Source of the DNA: Arenibacter hampyeongensis
GTDB taxonomy: Bacteria > Bacteroidota > Bacteroidia > Flavobacteriales > Flavobacteriaceae
NCBI RefSeq assembly: GCF_002909255.1
Contig: NZ_PIOB01000007.1
Coordinates: forward strand, 1 to 64,000
Direction of reading: 5' to 3'
DNA length: 64,000 nt
The position numbers and the translations under genes were made by a program. Below the pieces are notes generated by a model. It had not been told where the DNA came from, did not search any database, and saw only the letters and a list, made by a program, of their open reading frames with translations. Every line of letters begins with the position of its first letter. The stretch's first letter is position 1. Of this stretch, positions 43,864 to 52,534 are shown piece after piece.

Positions 43864-44742
43864 CTAATCCTCCTTATAAGGTCTGCTAACAGTCTTATTT
43901 TTGTACATGGCCAGTTCCTTCAATCTGGTTTCGGTCCATTCATCCCAATAGGATTGCTGGGAAAAATCACTATAGACGTCCGTATCGTAGGCATCCTGTT
44001 TTAACTGAAGTTCTTGGTTGACTTCATCTCCTATACGTTCCACTTTCTTTATAAGGTCCTTATAATTCTTAATTTCTATCTGTAATCTCTGTATAAATTT
44101 CCTTGCATAGAGCTCGGTAATGTCAAAGTGTATTTGCTCATGATTTAATACCAAGGATTGGTTCTTATTATTTTTAAAGTATGAAGCTTTGCAATCGAAA
44201 TAAGTATCCACTTCAATAAGTACTAAGTTCTCCTTACTTTTTACGCTAGTAGCATAACCGAAATAGGCATTTGTTGCCGCAAGATAGGGCTTGTCTTCGG
44301 AAGCACCCTTAAAGTCTGTCACCTTAAGTTTTCTATTGGACTTCCATAGGATTTCTTTTTCAAAGTCTTCTGGATTGGGAACGGAATATATATTCCCTTG
44401 AAGTCTGTGGCAGGGATTTAAAAGAGCGTTGGGACGCCTATGTTTGGTTATGAATATTAAATTTCCACCAATTCCTTTAGCCTCCTTTTTTGCAGCCTGT
44501 TTAACTTGTCGAAGGTTGCAATCTCCAGTAAAGCCATTGTGTTTGGTGGCTATGGTGCCGATCAAAAGGGAGTCGTTGGGCTTAGGATTTTCTTCGGTAA
44601 TTACAAATAATAAATCTGGTTGTGTTATGGTTTTGGCAAGACCGTTCCCCTTTTCTTTTACAATTATTCTAGGAGTACCGCAGCTTGTTATTAAAATAAC
44701 AAACCCTATGGCAATAATAAAACTAACCTTGATTTTTCTAAT
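43864..44742 (-). CDS. DUF922-like lipoprotein with HEQIH motif; apparent ATT start
   Basis: 292 residues if translation starts at ATT 44742. The in-frame stop is at 44757-44755, and no ATG, GTG or TTG occurs between it and 44565. From the ATT a classic lipoprotein signal follows: IRKIKVSFIIAIGFVILITS then Cys21, the lipobox cysteine. Starting at TTG 44565 would lose this signal. The HEQIHFDITELYARK segment is like the metal site of DUF922, a predicted zinc metalloprotease family. An assembly error that changed ATG to ATT would look the same. It lies 32 bases after the DUF349 gene. Confidence 0.6.
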   Translation of the reverse strand: MRKIKVSFIIAIGFVILITSCGTPRIIVKEKGNGLAKTITQPDLLFVITEENPKPNDSLLIGTIATKHNGFTGDCNLRQVKQAAKKEAKGIGGNLIFITKHRRPNALLNPCHRLQGNIYSVPNPEDFEKEILWKSNRKLKVTDFKGASEDKPYLAATNAYFGYATSVKSKENLVLIEVDTYFDCKASYFKNNKNQSLVLNHEQIHFDITELYARKFIQRLQIEIKNYKDLIKKVERIGDEVNQELQLKQDAYDTDVYSDFSQQSYWDEWTETRLKELAMYKNKTVSRPYKED

Positions 44743-44774
44743 ACGCTTAAATTTTTATTTGTTTTTGGTAGGGC

Positions 44775-46988
44775 CTAATCTTCGTCATTGGCCAGGTCCT
44801 CTTCACTTTCAGCCTCATCAACCTCTTTCATTAAGTTGTTTTCCAGGATGTTCAACTTTTTAAGTTTGGCTTTCCAAGTGGCCAAGGAATCTTTGTGATT
44901 GTTGATGTTTTTAATTACTTCCTTTACCAATGGATTATCCTCTGAGGCATTGGAAAAGAATTGAAGATTGTTTTCCAATTGCCTAATTTCACTTTTACTT
45001 TCGTCAATTTTTCTTCTAATAAAAGTACGCTCGTTGGAGATGGCATAGTCATTGTCGTTATTGGCCAACTGCTGAATCTTATTTCCATATTTCAACAATT
45101 CGGCTTCCTGTCTGTTGACATTTAATTTTTTGAACAGTGCGTCAAGAATTTTATTGAATTTGGCATTTATACTCTTTTTGTTAAAAGGTACCCTGCCTGC
45201 TTCTTTCCATTCCGAAATAAATTCTTTAATGGCCGTCAAATCTTTGTCCTTGTCTCCGCTGAGTTCAAAGCTCTTTAAGTTTTCCAAGCAGGCATTTTTC
45301 CGTTCAAAATTCTCGGCTTCCTCTTTGTGAGCTTCATTTTTTAAGGCATGGAAACGGTCAAAATAGTGGTTACATGCGGTTTTGAACTCCTTCCATATTT
45401 TGTCGGAATATTTTCTAGGTACATGTCCTATCTTTTTCCATTCATTCTGGATTCTTTTCAGTTCTTGGGTGGTAGTATCCCAGTCTTCACTATCCTTTAA
45501 TGAAACTGCAAGCTCTAACAGAGCCCTTTTCTTATCAAGGTTTACTTGCTGGTCTTTCTTTAGATTTTTGTAATAGTTGTTCTTGTTTCTATTAAATTCA
45601 CGTACGGCATCCTTAAAACTTGCCCAAGTTTTCTCATTCACTTTCTGAGGTACTTTCCCGGCCTTAAAAAAGGAATCGCGTAATTTTTCTACTTCCCTTA
45701 TTTGTTGTTGTAGCTCTTTGTGACTCGATGCAATATGGGAGGCTATTGAACTTATGGATTGGATAATTTCGTTTTTCCTTTCCAAGTTTTGCTCGTAAAC
45801 CTTTTCCAGGTCTTTATAATATTCCTGACGTCTTTGGTGAAGTAATTTGGTAGCGTTGCTAAAACGGTCCCAAATCTCTTCCCTGTGTTCCTTGCCTACA
45901 GGACCAATATCTTCCTTCCATATTTTGTGTAGCGTCTGCAGTTCCTGAAATGCTTTGCTTAAATCCTCTATTTGGACCAACTCCTCTGCCCGAACTACGA
46001 TTTTTAACTTTTCCTCGTAATTGTGCTTAAAATCCAAATCCCTGAGCTCCCTGTTTAAATGAAGAAAGTCGTAAAATATTTCAATATGATGGTGATAGGT
46101 GCGCCATACATCGTTGTAATTTGTACGTGGAATTGGGCCGGCATTTTTCCACCGTTCCTGAAGTTCCTTAAAGTTCTTATAAGTGGTGTTGATATCCTCT
46201 TCAACGTTTACCAATGCCTTGAGCTCATTTATGATTTCCAATCTTTGTGTAAGATTGGATTTAAGTCCCTGTTCAAGGCTTTTGTAATAGCTATTTCTTT
46301 TTTCCCGGTAATCGGAATAAACCTCGTTAAACTGTCTTTTTGTAACAGAATTGTATCGGAAGTCTATTTCGTTGCCACCACTGGTAACGAAGTCCTCCTT
46401 TTTTTCATCTATAAATTCTTGAAATTTTAGATCGAATTCATATTTAATTCCATCCACATGCTTTTTAATAGCCTGTACTTTTTCATTCCTTACCAATCGC
46501 TGAAGTTCGCCCACCAAATTCTCCATAGACATGGCATGGTAATCCGGCATAGGAATATGGTGTCTCTGGTGGTTGTCCGAATCTTCTGCATCCTCTGCAT
46601 TGGATTCATCTATTTCCTCCAAAACATCTTCCTCTTTTTCTACAGTTCCATCTTCGGATTTTTGGTCCTTATTGGCTTCTTCCACGTTTTGTTTGGAAGC
46701 CTCATTTTTTTTGTTGGATACTATTTTCTCGGGTGTTTCCTGAATAGAGGGTTCTTCAGGCTTTTTTGCAATAATCTCCTCTTTTTCTTTGGCTTTGGCC
46801 TCCTCAGATGCATCTTCCTTTACGTTAATCACCTCCGCATTATTTTCAGAATCAGTTTCCATTTCCTCAGGCTCGAGGGAAGAATTTGTTTTTGCTTCAG
46901 TATCCGAATTATTTATGGGTTCAGTATTTTCCGAAGTTTCCTCTGTACCTACATTATTCTGTAGTTTATCTTCTTTATCTTCTAACAT
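44775..46988 (-). CDS. DUF349 domain protein
   Basis: 737 residues. An acidic, low-complexity N-terminus (about 1-150, Glu/Asp/Asn/Lys-rich) is followed by several helical DUF349 repeats (FKELQERWKNAGPIPRTNYN, FQELQTLHKIWKEDIGPVGK, LKRIQNEWKKIGHVPRKYSD). Each has the Trp-x(n)-Gly-x-Val/Ile-Pro pattern. No enzyme motif. Role unknown in bacteria. A good promoter is seen upstream (47026-47055). Confidence 0.85.
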   Translation of the reverse strand: MLEDKEDKLQNNVGTEETSENTEPINNSDTEAKTNSSLEPEEMETDSENNAEVINVKEDASEEAKAKEKEEIIAKKPEEPSIQETPEKIVSNKKNEASKQNVEEANKDQKSEDGTVEKEEDVLEEIDESNAEDAEDSDNHQRHHIPMPDYHAMSMENLVGELQRLVRNEKVQAIKKHVDGIKYEFDLKFQEFIDEKKEDFVTSGGNEIDFRYNSVTKRQFNEVYSDYREKRNSYYKSLEQGLKSNLTQRLEIINELKALVNVEEDINTTYKNFKELQERWKNAGPIPRTNYNDVWRTYHHHIEIFYDFLHLNRELRDLDFKHNYEEKLKIVVRAEELVQIEDLSKAFQELQTLHKIWKEDIGPVGKEHREEIWDRFSNATKLLHQRRQEYYKDLEKVYEQNLERKNEIIQSISSIASHIASSHKELQQQIREVEKLRDSFFKAGKVPQKVNEKTWASFKDAVREFNRNKNNYYKNLKKDQQVNLDKKRALLELAVSLKDSEDWDTTTQELKRIQNEWKKIGHVPRKYSDKIWKEFKTACNHYFDRFHALKNEAHKEEAENFERKNACLENLKSFELSGDKDKDLTAIKEFISEWKEAGRVPFNKKSINAKFNKILDALFKKLNVNRQEAELLKYGNKIQQLANNDNDYAISNERTFIRRKIDESKSEIRQLENNLQFFSNASEDNPLVKEVIKNINNHKDSLATWKAKLKKLNILENNLMKEVDEAESEEDLANDED

Positions 46989-47025
46989 TTTATGAATGTT
47001 TATAGCTTTCTATATGTAATGTACG

Positions 47026-47055
47026 GAAATATAATTACATCCGTTTTAATATCAA
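47026..47055 (-). promoter_or_regulatory. Predicted promoter of the DUF349 gene
   Basis: On the minus strand TTG (47055-47053) and TATATTTC (47033-47026) are 19 bases apart, a one-mismatch fit to TTG/TAnnTTTG. The start codon at 46988 has a leader of about 32 bases. Confidence 0.55.
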
Positions 47056-47140
47056 AGGTAATGAAACTTCTTTTTAAGGATTTAATAAGTGGGGTAAACC
47101 TATATTTTTGTAGTTTTTAATATCCTGCTGGTCTTTTAAC

Positions 47141-47893
47141 CTATGAATTCCAAATTTCCCAAGATTTTTCTGCCTGAAATTGAAGCATATTGGAACCGTT
47201 GCTAATTTTACCGCCTTCTCGCTCCCCAGCCAATAGGAAGGCTGTTTTTTCTGGATTGTAAATAAGATCGAAAAGTAAATGTTGATTGGTGATAAAGTGG
47301 TATGGAATGTCCGGCTTGTCATTTATGTTTGGGAAGGTGCCCAGGGGAGTACAATTAACAATAACTGTATGGTCCGTTATTACTTGCTTGCTTAGATCTG
47401 TGTAATTAAGCTGGTCCTTTTTAGGATTTCTGGACACTAATTTATTGGTTATTCCTAATTTATTGAGTACAAAGGCAACAGCTTTGGAAGCGCCACCTGT
47501 TCCTAGAATAAGTGCTTTTTTGTGGTGATTCTTTAGATAGGGCTCTATGGATTTTTGAAAACCATACACGTCGGTGTTGTAGCCAATTGTTTCGTTCTTT
47601 ACAATTTTAATAGTGTTCACTGCTCCAATAGCCTGGGCCTCTTGGTCTATTTTTGATAAAAAGGGCATGATCTGTTCCTTGTATGGAATAGTAACGTTAA
47701 AACCTTTGATGTCGCTATTTAATTCCAAAAGGTTTTTGAACAGATCTATTCGCTCAAGATCAAAATTTTCATAAGCATGTTGTTCCAATCCCAGCTCGAA
47801 AAATTTATTTGTAAAATATCCCCTTGAAAACGAATAGGAGATATTCTTTCCTATTAAGCCAAATCTATTTTTACCTTTTTCTATTTTTTCCAT
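47141..47893 (-). CDS. aroE: Shikimate dehydrogenase
   Basis: 250 residues. GLIGKNISYSFSR, FNVTIPYKEQI with the catalytic Lys72, NTDVYGF with Asp108 and ALILGTGGASKAVAFVLNKL for NADP binding identify shikimate 5-dehydrogenase of the aromatic amino acid pathway. Its start overlaps the end of the upstream DUF368 gene by 23 bases, so translation is likely coupled. Confidence 0.93.
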   Translation of the reverse strand: MEKIEKGKNRFGLIGKNISYSFSRGYFTNKFFELGLEQHAYENFDLERIDLFKNLLELNSDIKGFNVTIPYKEQIMPFLSKIDQEAQAIGAVNTIKIVKNETIGYNTDVYGFQKSIEPYLKNHHKKALILGTGGASKAVAFVLNKLGITNKLVSRNPKKDQLNYTDLSKQVITDHTVIVNCTPLGTFPNINDKPDIPYHFITNQHLLFDLIYNPEKTAFLLAGEREGGKISNGSNMLQFQAEKSWEIWNS

Positions 47894-48884
47894 ACCAGTC
47901 TAAACCTAATAAAATTAATATCCCAAAAAATATAAAAAATATGGCCCACCAAGTCTCGGAAGATGCCAAATTTGGCAAATATCTTTCATAGTTTTTTATA
48001 ATGGGATTCCGGCTCGTGTCCAACAGTAAATTACCTGCATTGTCCGTTTTGAAGAGAGTCCGCTTCCAAGGCCAAACTACCCCGAGTGAGCCTGTAATGA
48101 AACCTATTATTACCGCTGTAGTAATATGTCTGTAATGTTTAAGAACATAACTTAACAAATGGGAGAGCGTAACCAATCCGGCAGCGGATCCAGTGGTAAA
48201 CACGGCAAGTATCTTCAGGGTATTGAGCCTTGTCGGATTATCAATAAAACTGAAGTCGCCCCTAAAAATTTCCGAAAAGGAGTCATAAAGTGCGTTTACC
48301 GAATCTACCAGGAGAAGTACATAATTACCTAATAGAATGAGGATAAACGACCCGGACAGGCCAGGTAAAGTCATTCCTGAAACACTGATAATGCCACAAA
48401 AGAATATAAAGATCAAGTTGTCGTTCTGTGTAGCCGGATTTAGGAAACTTATAGAAATACCTATGGTAAGTCCAAGTATACATGCGGATATGGTCCTTTT
48501 TCCCCAATATCCAAAATCTTTTCCAATATAGTAAATAGAACCCAATATCATTCCAAAAAAGGCAGACCATACATAGAGTTCATTCCGTTCCAAAAAATAA
48601 TCCAAAATTTTGGAGACACTGAAATAACTCACAAGCATACCAAATATTAGGAGCGTTAAAAACTGGCCGTTGGTGTACCGGTAGAAACTTTTCAGCCTAC
48701 CACTGATCAGGAGTTTAAAGGCTTTTCCGTTTACCTTTTGCAAAGAATAAATAAACTCTTCATAAAAGCCACCTACAAATGCCACAATTCCTCCAGACAC
48801 CCCCGGAACTTTGTTGGCGGCACCCATAAACAAGCCTTTGATAACAAGGAAAAATTTATCCGTAAAGGTTCTGGGATTTTTCAT
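47871..48884 (-). CDS. DUF368 membrane protein (second paralogue)
   Basis: 337 residues with about eight membrane segments. KGLFMGAANKVPGVSGGIVA and GMTLPGLSGSFILILLGNY are the twin repeated PGxSG motifs of DUF368. It is a paralogue of the gene at 48899. Some DUF368 proteins are linked to C55 undecaprenyl-phosphate flipping (PopT), so a lipid-carrier transporter role is possible. An aroE gene overlaps downstream. Confidence 0.85.
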   Translation of the reverse strand: MKNPRTFTDKFFLVIKGLFMGAANKVPGVSGGIVAFVGGFYEEFIYSLQKVNGKAFKLLISGRLKSFYRYTNGQFLTLLIFGMLVSYFSVSKILDYFLERNELYVWSAFFGMILGSIYYIGKDFGYWGKRTISACILGLTIGISISFLNPATQNDNLIFIFFCGIISVSGMTLPGLSGSFILILLGNYVLLLVDSVNALYDSFSEIFRGDFSFIDNPTRLNTLKILAVFTTGSAAGLVTLSHLLSYVLKHYRHITTAVIIGFITGSLGVVWPWKRTLFKTDNAGNLLLDTSRNPIIKNYERYLPNLASSETWWAIFFIFFGILILLGLDWYGKNRKR

Positions 48885-48898
48885 TTGGGGTAGGAGGT

Positions 48899-49816
48899 TT
48901 ATTTTTTTGCAGCCAATTTTTCCAGTATAAAAATAAGGGAAAAACCTAGTATAGCTAAAATAATTGCACTTATTAATTGGGAGTCACCGTCAAAAGAAAA
49001 AGGCGATATGTTTTGATCTTTAATGGTAATTATTTTTTCTCCGAACATTTTGGTTTCCAAGACTTCCTTCCAAGGCCAAATTTTGTTTAAAGAACCCAAT
49101 ATAAATCCGGTAAGTAAGGCCAAGGTTAGATTTTTGTAGTGGGTAAACATCCATTTTAAAAGCTTTGCAAAGCTTAGAAGCCCGAATATTGCTCCCAGGC
49201 CCACCGTTGCTATAATTTGTAGATCGCGTTCGTGCACCGCGTCCAAAACCGTCTTGTAGGAACCTAACAGTACTAGGATAAAGGCTCCGGAGATTCCAGG
49301 TAAAATCATGGCACATATGGCCAGGGCACCGGAAAAGAATAAATAGGGAAGGGATTCCGAATTTTCGGAAGGAGGCAACTGAGTAATATAAAAAGCTATG
49401 GCGGCACCAAGTATCAATATTAATATGGCGGCCAAATTCCATTTTTTAATTTCTTTGCCTACGAGCAATATACTTGCCACAACCAGCCCAAAGAAAAAGG
49501 ACCATAGGGGTATGGGTTGGTTCTCCATTAACCAACTAATGAGCTTGGCCAGCGACAGAACACTAATGCCTATACCTAAGAGTAGTGCTAGTAGGAAGTT
49601 GCCGTTGAGTTTAATCCAGAAAGCCCTTAATCCTTCTGTTCTCAAAGTCTTTAAAAGGGATAGGTTTACATTGTTAATACTGGTGATGAGTTCTTCATAA
49701 ATACCGGAAATAAAAGCAATGGTACCTCCAGAGACACCAGGTACAACATCTGCAGCGCCCATGGCCATTCCTTTTAATAAAATGATAACGTAATTTAATA
49801 GACTGCGATTTTCCAT
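48899..49816 (-). CDS. DUF368 membrane protein (first paralogue)
   Basis: 305 residues with about eight membrane segments and the twin motifs KGMAMGAADVVPGVSGGTIA and AMILPGISGAFILVLLGSYK. Same family as 47871-48884, 14 bases away. A TATTTTTG element lies upstream at 49831-49838. The two may form one heteromeric or redundant transporter. Confidence 0.86.
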   Translation of the reverse strand: MENRSLLNYVIILLKGMAMGAADVVPGVSGGTIAFISGIYEELITSINNVNLSLLKTLRTEGLRAFWIKLNGNFLLALLLGIGISVLSLAKLISWLMENQPIPLWSFFFGLVVASILLVGKEIKKWNLAAILILILGAAIAFYITQLPPSENSESLPYLFFSGALAICAMILPGISGAFILVLLGSYKTVLDAVHERDLQIIATVGLGAIFGLLSFAKLLKWMFTHYKNLTLALLTGFILGSLNKIWPWKEVLETKMFGEKIITIKDQNISPFSFDGDSQLISAIILAILGFSLIFILEKLAAKK

Positions 49817-49830
49817 AAATGATAAAAAAA

Positions 49831-49838
49831 CAAAAATA
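49831..49838 (-). promoter_or_regulatory. Predicted -7 element (TATTTTTG) before the DUF368 pair
   Basis: TATTTTTG on the minus strand lies in the 28-base gap between the TPR gene and the first DUF368 gene, 14 bases from its ATG. It allows separate transcription of the DUF368-aroE group. Confidence 0.45.
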
Positions 49839-49844
49839 GTTTAT

Positions 49845-51245
49845 TTATCTGGAAGCATTTTTCACATCTTCAATTAAGTTTTGAGCCCAATCGGTGTTGT
49901 AGAATTGAGGGAATTCGTCCTCAAATAAATGAAGTTGGTCCATGTCTATTTTTAGGGCATTCAACAATCTATATTGAGCCCTGGGGAAATCGCTTATAAG
50001 CATATAGAATCCAGCCATTTTATACTGCATTTCGCATCGCTGGGGATAAAATTCATGACCTTGAAGCAATATTTCTATCGCGGCATGAACATCTAGGTTT
50101 TGTACAGCTACATCGGCCCAATGAAACCAAGTATCAAATTCGTAGTTCCCTAAGTCCACTGCCTGTTGATAGGCGTAGTAAGCCTCGTCGTTGTTTTTTA
50201 GGGCAGAATGAATCTTTCCGCATTTCTTCCAATACTTGGAATTTTCCCCATCAATATTTATGGCCTTATTAATATAGTACAACGCTTTTTTGTAATCTTT
50301 TTGCCTTATGTAGTAATCTGTAATTGATAACCAACCTTTATCCAATAATGGGTCTTCATGAACCGTCCTGTAATAATAGGATTTTGCCAATTCATCATTT
50401 TTTAATTTTTCGTGACATCTGCCAATCCTTAAATAGGCATGGGAGGTTGGGTCTTCAATGGCAATGGTGGTCTCATAATTTTCAATGGCCTCATTGTATC
50501 TACCCATTTTCTCCAATACTTTGCCTTTTTCAAAATAAGCGCCAATAAAAGTGTCGTCGGAAATTATGGCAAAGTCAAAAGCCGTCAATGCTTCCTTATG
50601 CATCTTTTTGGTAAAATACATCTTACCCAATTGGTGCCAAGCAACCTCACTGTAGGGGTTTCGCTCCAGATAGTCATTTAGGTACACTATGGCACCGTCA
50701 AAATCCTCAAGAAATTCAAAACAATAGATCACATTGTAAAGTGATGAATAATCTTCCTCATCATAGGAAACACACATCATGAAATTTTGTTTGGCATCTT
50801 CAAAATTATCCATGAACAGATACTCCATTCCAAGTAGTGAATGGATGTCAAAACTGTCATCGGTTAAATTTAAGGCATGGTTTAAAAGGGAGACAGCTGC
50901 TTCGTGATTATCCTTTTTGGAATAGATATTGGCCCGTTGAATGTATATTTCTTCGTTGTTGCTATCTATTACCTGAAGCTCATCCAACATTTTTTCGGCC
51001 AGCTCAAGATTATTTTCAAAAACAAGGACCTCTATGGACAATAACTTTAGTTCAATACTGCCTGGATGCTGTTGCAACCCTATTTTGATGGCCTTTTTCG
51101 CCAAGGAAATTTTACCGTTATTAAGATAATGGTGAATAATATCTTGAAAATCTTCCGCATCAAAGAAGTACACATCATCGGTCTTGAGCATGGATTCAAA
51201 CTTAGCAATTGGTTGCCCTGGTCTCTCGTTTGGTTCTAACGCCAT
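49845..51245 (-). CDS. Tetratricopeptide repeat protein
   Basis: 466 residues with at least eight TPR-like helix pairs (IYIQRANIYSKKDNHEAAVS, IHSLLGMEYLFMDNFEDAKQ, AYFEKGKVLEKMGRYNEAIE, AYLRIGRCHEKLKNDELAKS). No signal peptide, so it is cytoplasmic. It likely scaffolds a protein complex. The partner is not known. A single protein of this type is common in flavobacterial genomes. Confidence 0.85.
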   Translation of the reverse strand: MALEPNERPGQPIAKFESMLKTDDVYFFDAEDFQDIIHHYLNNGKISLAKKAIKIGLQQHPGSIELKLLSIEVLVFENNLELAEKMLDELQVIDSNNEEIYIQRANIYSKKDNHEAAVSLLNHALNLTDDSFDIHSLLGMEYLFMDNFEDAKQNFMMCVSYDEEDYSSLYNVIYCFEFLEDFDGAIVYLNDYLERNPYSEVAWHQLGKMYFTKKMHKEALTAFDFAIISDDTFIGAYFEKGKVLEKMGRYNEAIENYETTIAIEDPTSHAYLRIGRCHEKLKNDELAKSYYYRTVHEDPLLDKGWLSITDYYIRQKDYKKALYYINKAINIDGENSKYWKKCGKIHSALKNNDEAYYAYQQAVDLGNYEFDTWFHWADVAVQNLDVHAAIEILLQGHEFYPQRCEMQYKMAGFYMLISDFPRAQYRLLNALKIDMDQLHLFEDEFPQFYNTDWAQNLIEDVKNASR

Positions 51246-51340
51246 AGGAACTTCTAGTTATTCATTGGAACTAAAGTAGTCTATTGAAACCCTTAATTCC
51301 GACAGATTTGGTCTTTAATATTAACAAATTAGTTAACAAT

Positions 51341-52522
51341 TTATTGTTTAAGGCCGTCCAATACCTCCAAAATCAGTTCACAGCCAAGTGTAATTTCTTC
51401 AGTGGTAATGGTCAACGGCGGGGATATGCGAACCGCATTTGGTTCAAAAAGCAGCCAGAATAAAATCAAGTTTTTTGCAGCACATTTAAGTACAACTTCG
51501 TTGGCTATTTCTGGTTTTTCCATTATCAAGGCCAACATAAGGCCCTTTCCGCGAATTTCCTTTATTAGTCGATGTTGTAAAAGATTCCTTAACAGTTTCT
51601 CTTTTTCCAAAGAATCTTGAATAAGTGTACTTTCAGTTATTTCCTGCAATGTGGCCAGGCATGCGGCAGCAATTACAGCATTGCCGCCAAAGGTGGTAAT
51701 ATGGCCAAGTTTGGGGTTCTCTATTAGGGACAGCATCATATGGTGGGAAGCAACAAAGGCTCCGACCGGCATACCGCCACCCATGCCCTTGCCAATAACC
51801 AGAATGTCGGGAATACAATCATAATGCTCAAAAGCGAACAATTTTCCAGTACGGCCAAAACCAGGTTGGATCTCATCCAAAATTAACATGGCACCCACTG
51901 CTGTACATCGTTCCCTTACCTTTTTTAAATACCCATTTTCCGGCAATATAAAACCGGCACCACCTTGAATGGTTTCCAAAACTACTCCAGCGGTTTTTTC
52001 CGTTATTTTTAACAGATCCGCTTCAGAATTAAAACGAATAAATCCGACATCTGGAATAAGTGGTCTAAAAGCACTTTTGCGTTCTTCATAACCCATAATG
52101 CTCAAACTACCCATAGTATTCCCGTGGTAAGCATTCTTGGCCGCTAGAATTTGAGTTCTTCCTGTGAACCTTCTTGATAATTTCAATGCTCCTTCAATGG
52201 CTTCTGTTCCGGAATTAACCAAATAAGTGGTCTCCAAAGGAGCGGGGAGATGATGTGCCAATAGTTTGGTATAGGCTACGGCCGGTTCCTGAATGTATTC
52301 GCCATAGACCATTACATGCATATACTTACCCAATTGATCTTGGATGGCATTTACCACTCTTGGGTGGCTGTGTCCCAAGCTACAAGCGGAAACCCCAGCA
52401 ACAAAATCTAGATATGCATTTCCTTTGGAATCGTAAATATAACTGCCTTTGGCGTGTGAAATTTCCAAGGCCAGGGGATGGGCGGAAGTCTGTGCCTGGT
52501 ATTTAAAATAATCCTCTATCAT
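51341..52522 (-). CDS. Class III PLP aminotransferase
   Basis: 393 residues. NSGTEAIEGALKLSRRFTGR, LILDEIQPGFGRTGKL and ILVIGKGMGGGMPVGAFVAS with the PLP lysine identify the acetylornithine/ornithine-type class III family. It lacks the cysteine-rich insertion of the rocD product at 30914 and has no arginine-pathway neighbour, so the substrate is open. It starts 12 bases downstream of the OstA-like gene. Confidence 0.85.
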   Translation of the reverse strand: MIEDYFKYQAQTSAHPLALEISHAKGSYIYDSKGNAYLDFVAGVSACSLGHSHPRVVNAIQDQLGKYMHVMVYGEYIQEPAVAYTKLLAHHLPAPLETTYLVNSGTEAIEGALKLSRRFTGRTQILAAKNAYHGNTMGSLSIMGYEERKSAFRPLIPDVGFIRFNSEADLLKITEKTAGVVLETIQGGAGFILPENGYLKKVRERCTAVGAMLILDEIQPGFGRTGKLFAFEHYDCIPDILVIGKGMGGGMPVGAFVASHHMMLSLIENPKLGHITTFGGNAVIAAACLATLQEITESTLIQDSLEKEKLLRNLLQHRLIKEIRGKGLMLALIMEKPEIANEVVLKCAAKNLILFWLLFEPNAVRISPPLTITTEEITLGCELILEVLDGLKQ

Positions 52523-52534
52523 TTATTCATCGCT

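Noticed and set aside
47103-47110. TATTTTTG on the plus strand before the end of aroE
   Set aside because: No plus-strand gene follows; it may be chance in AT-rich DNA.
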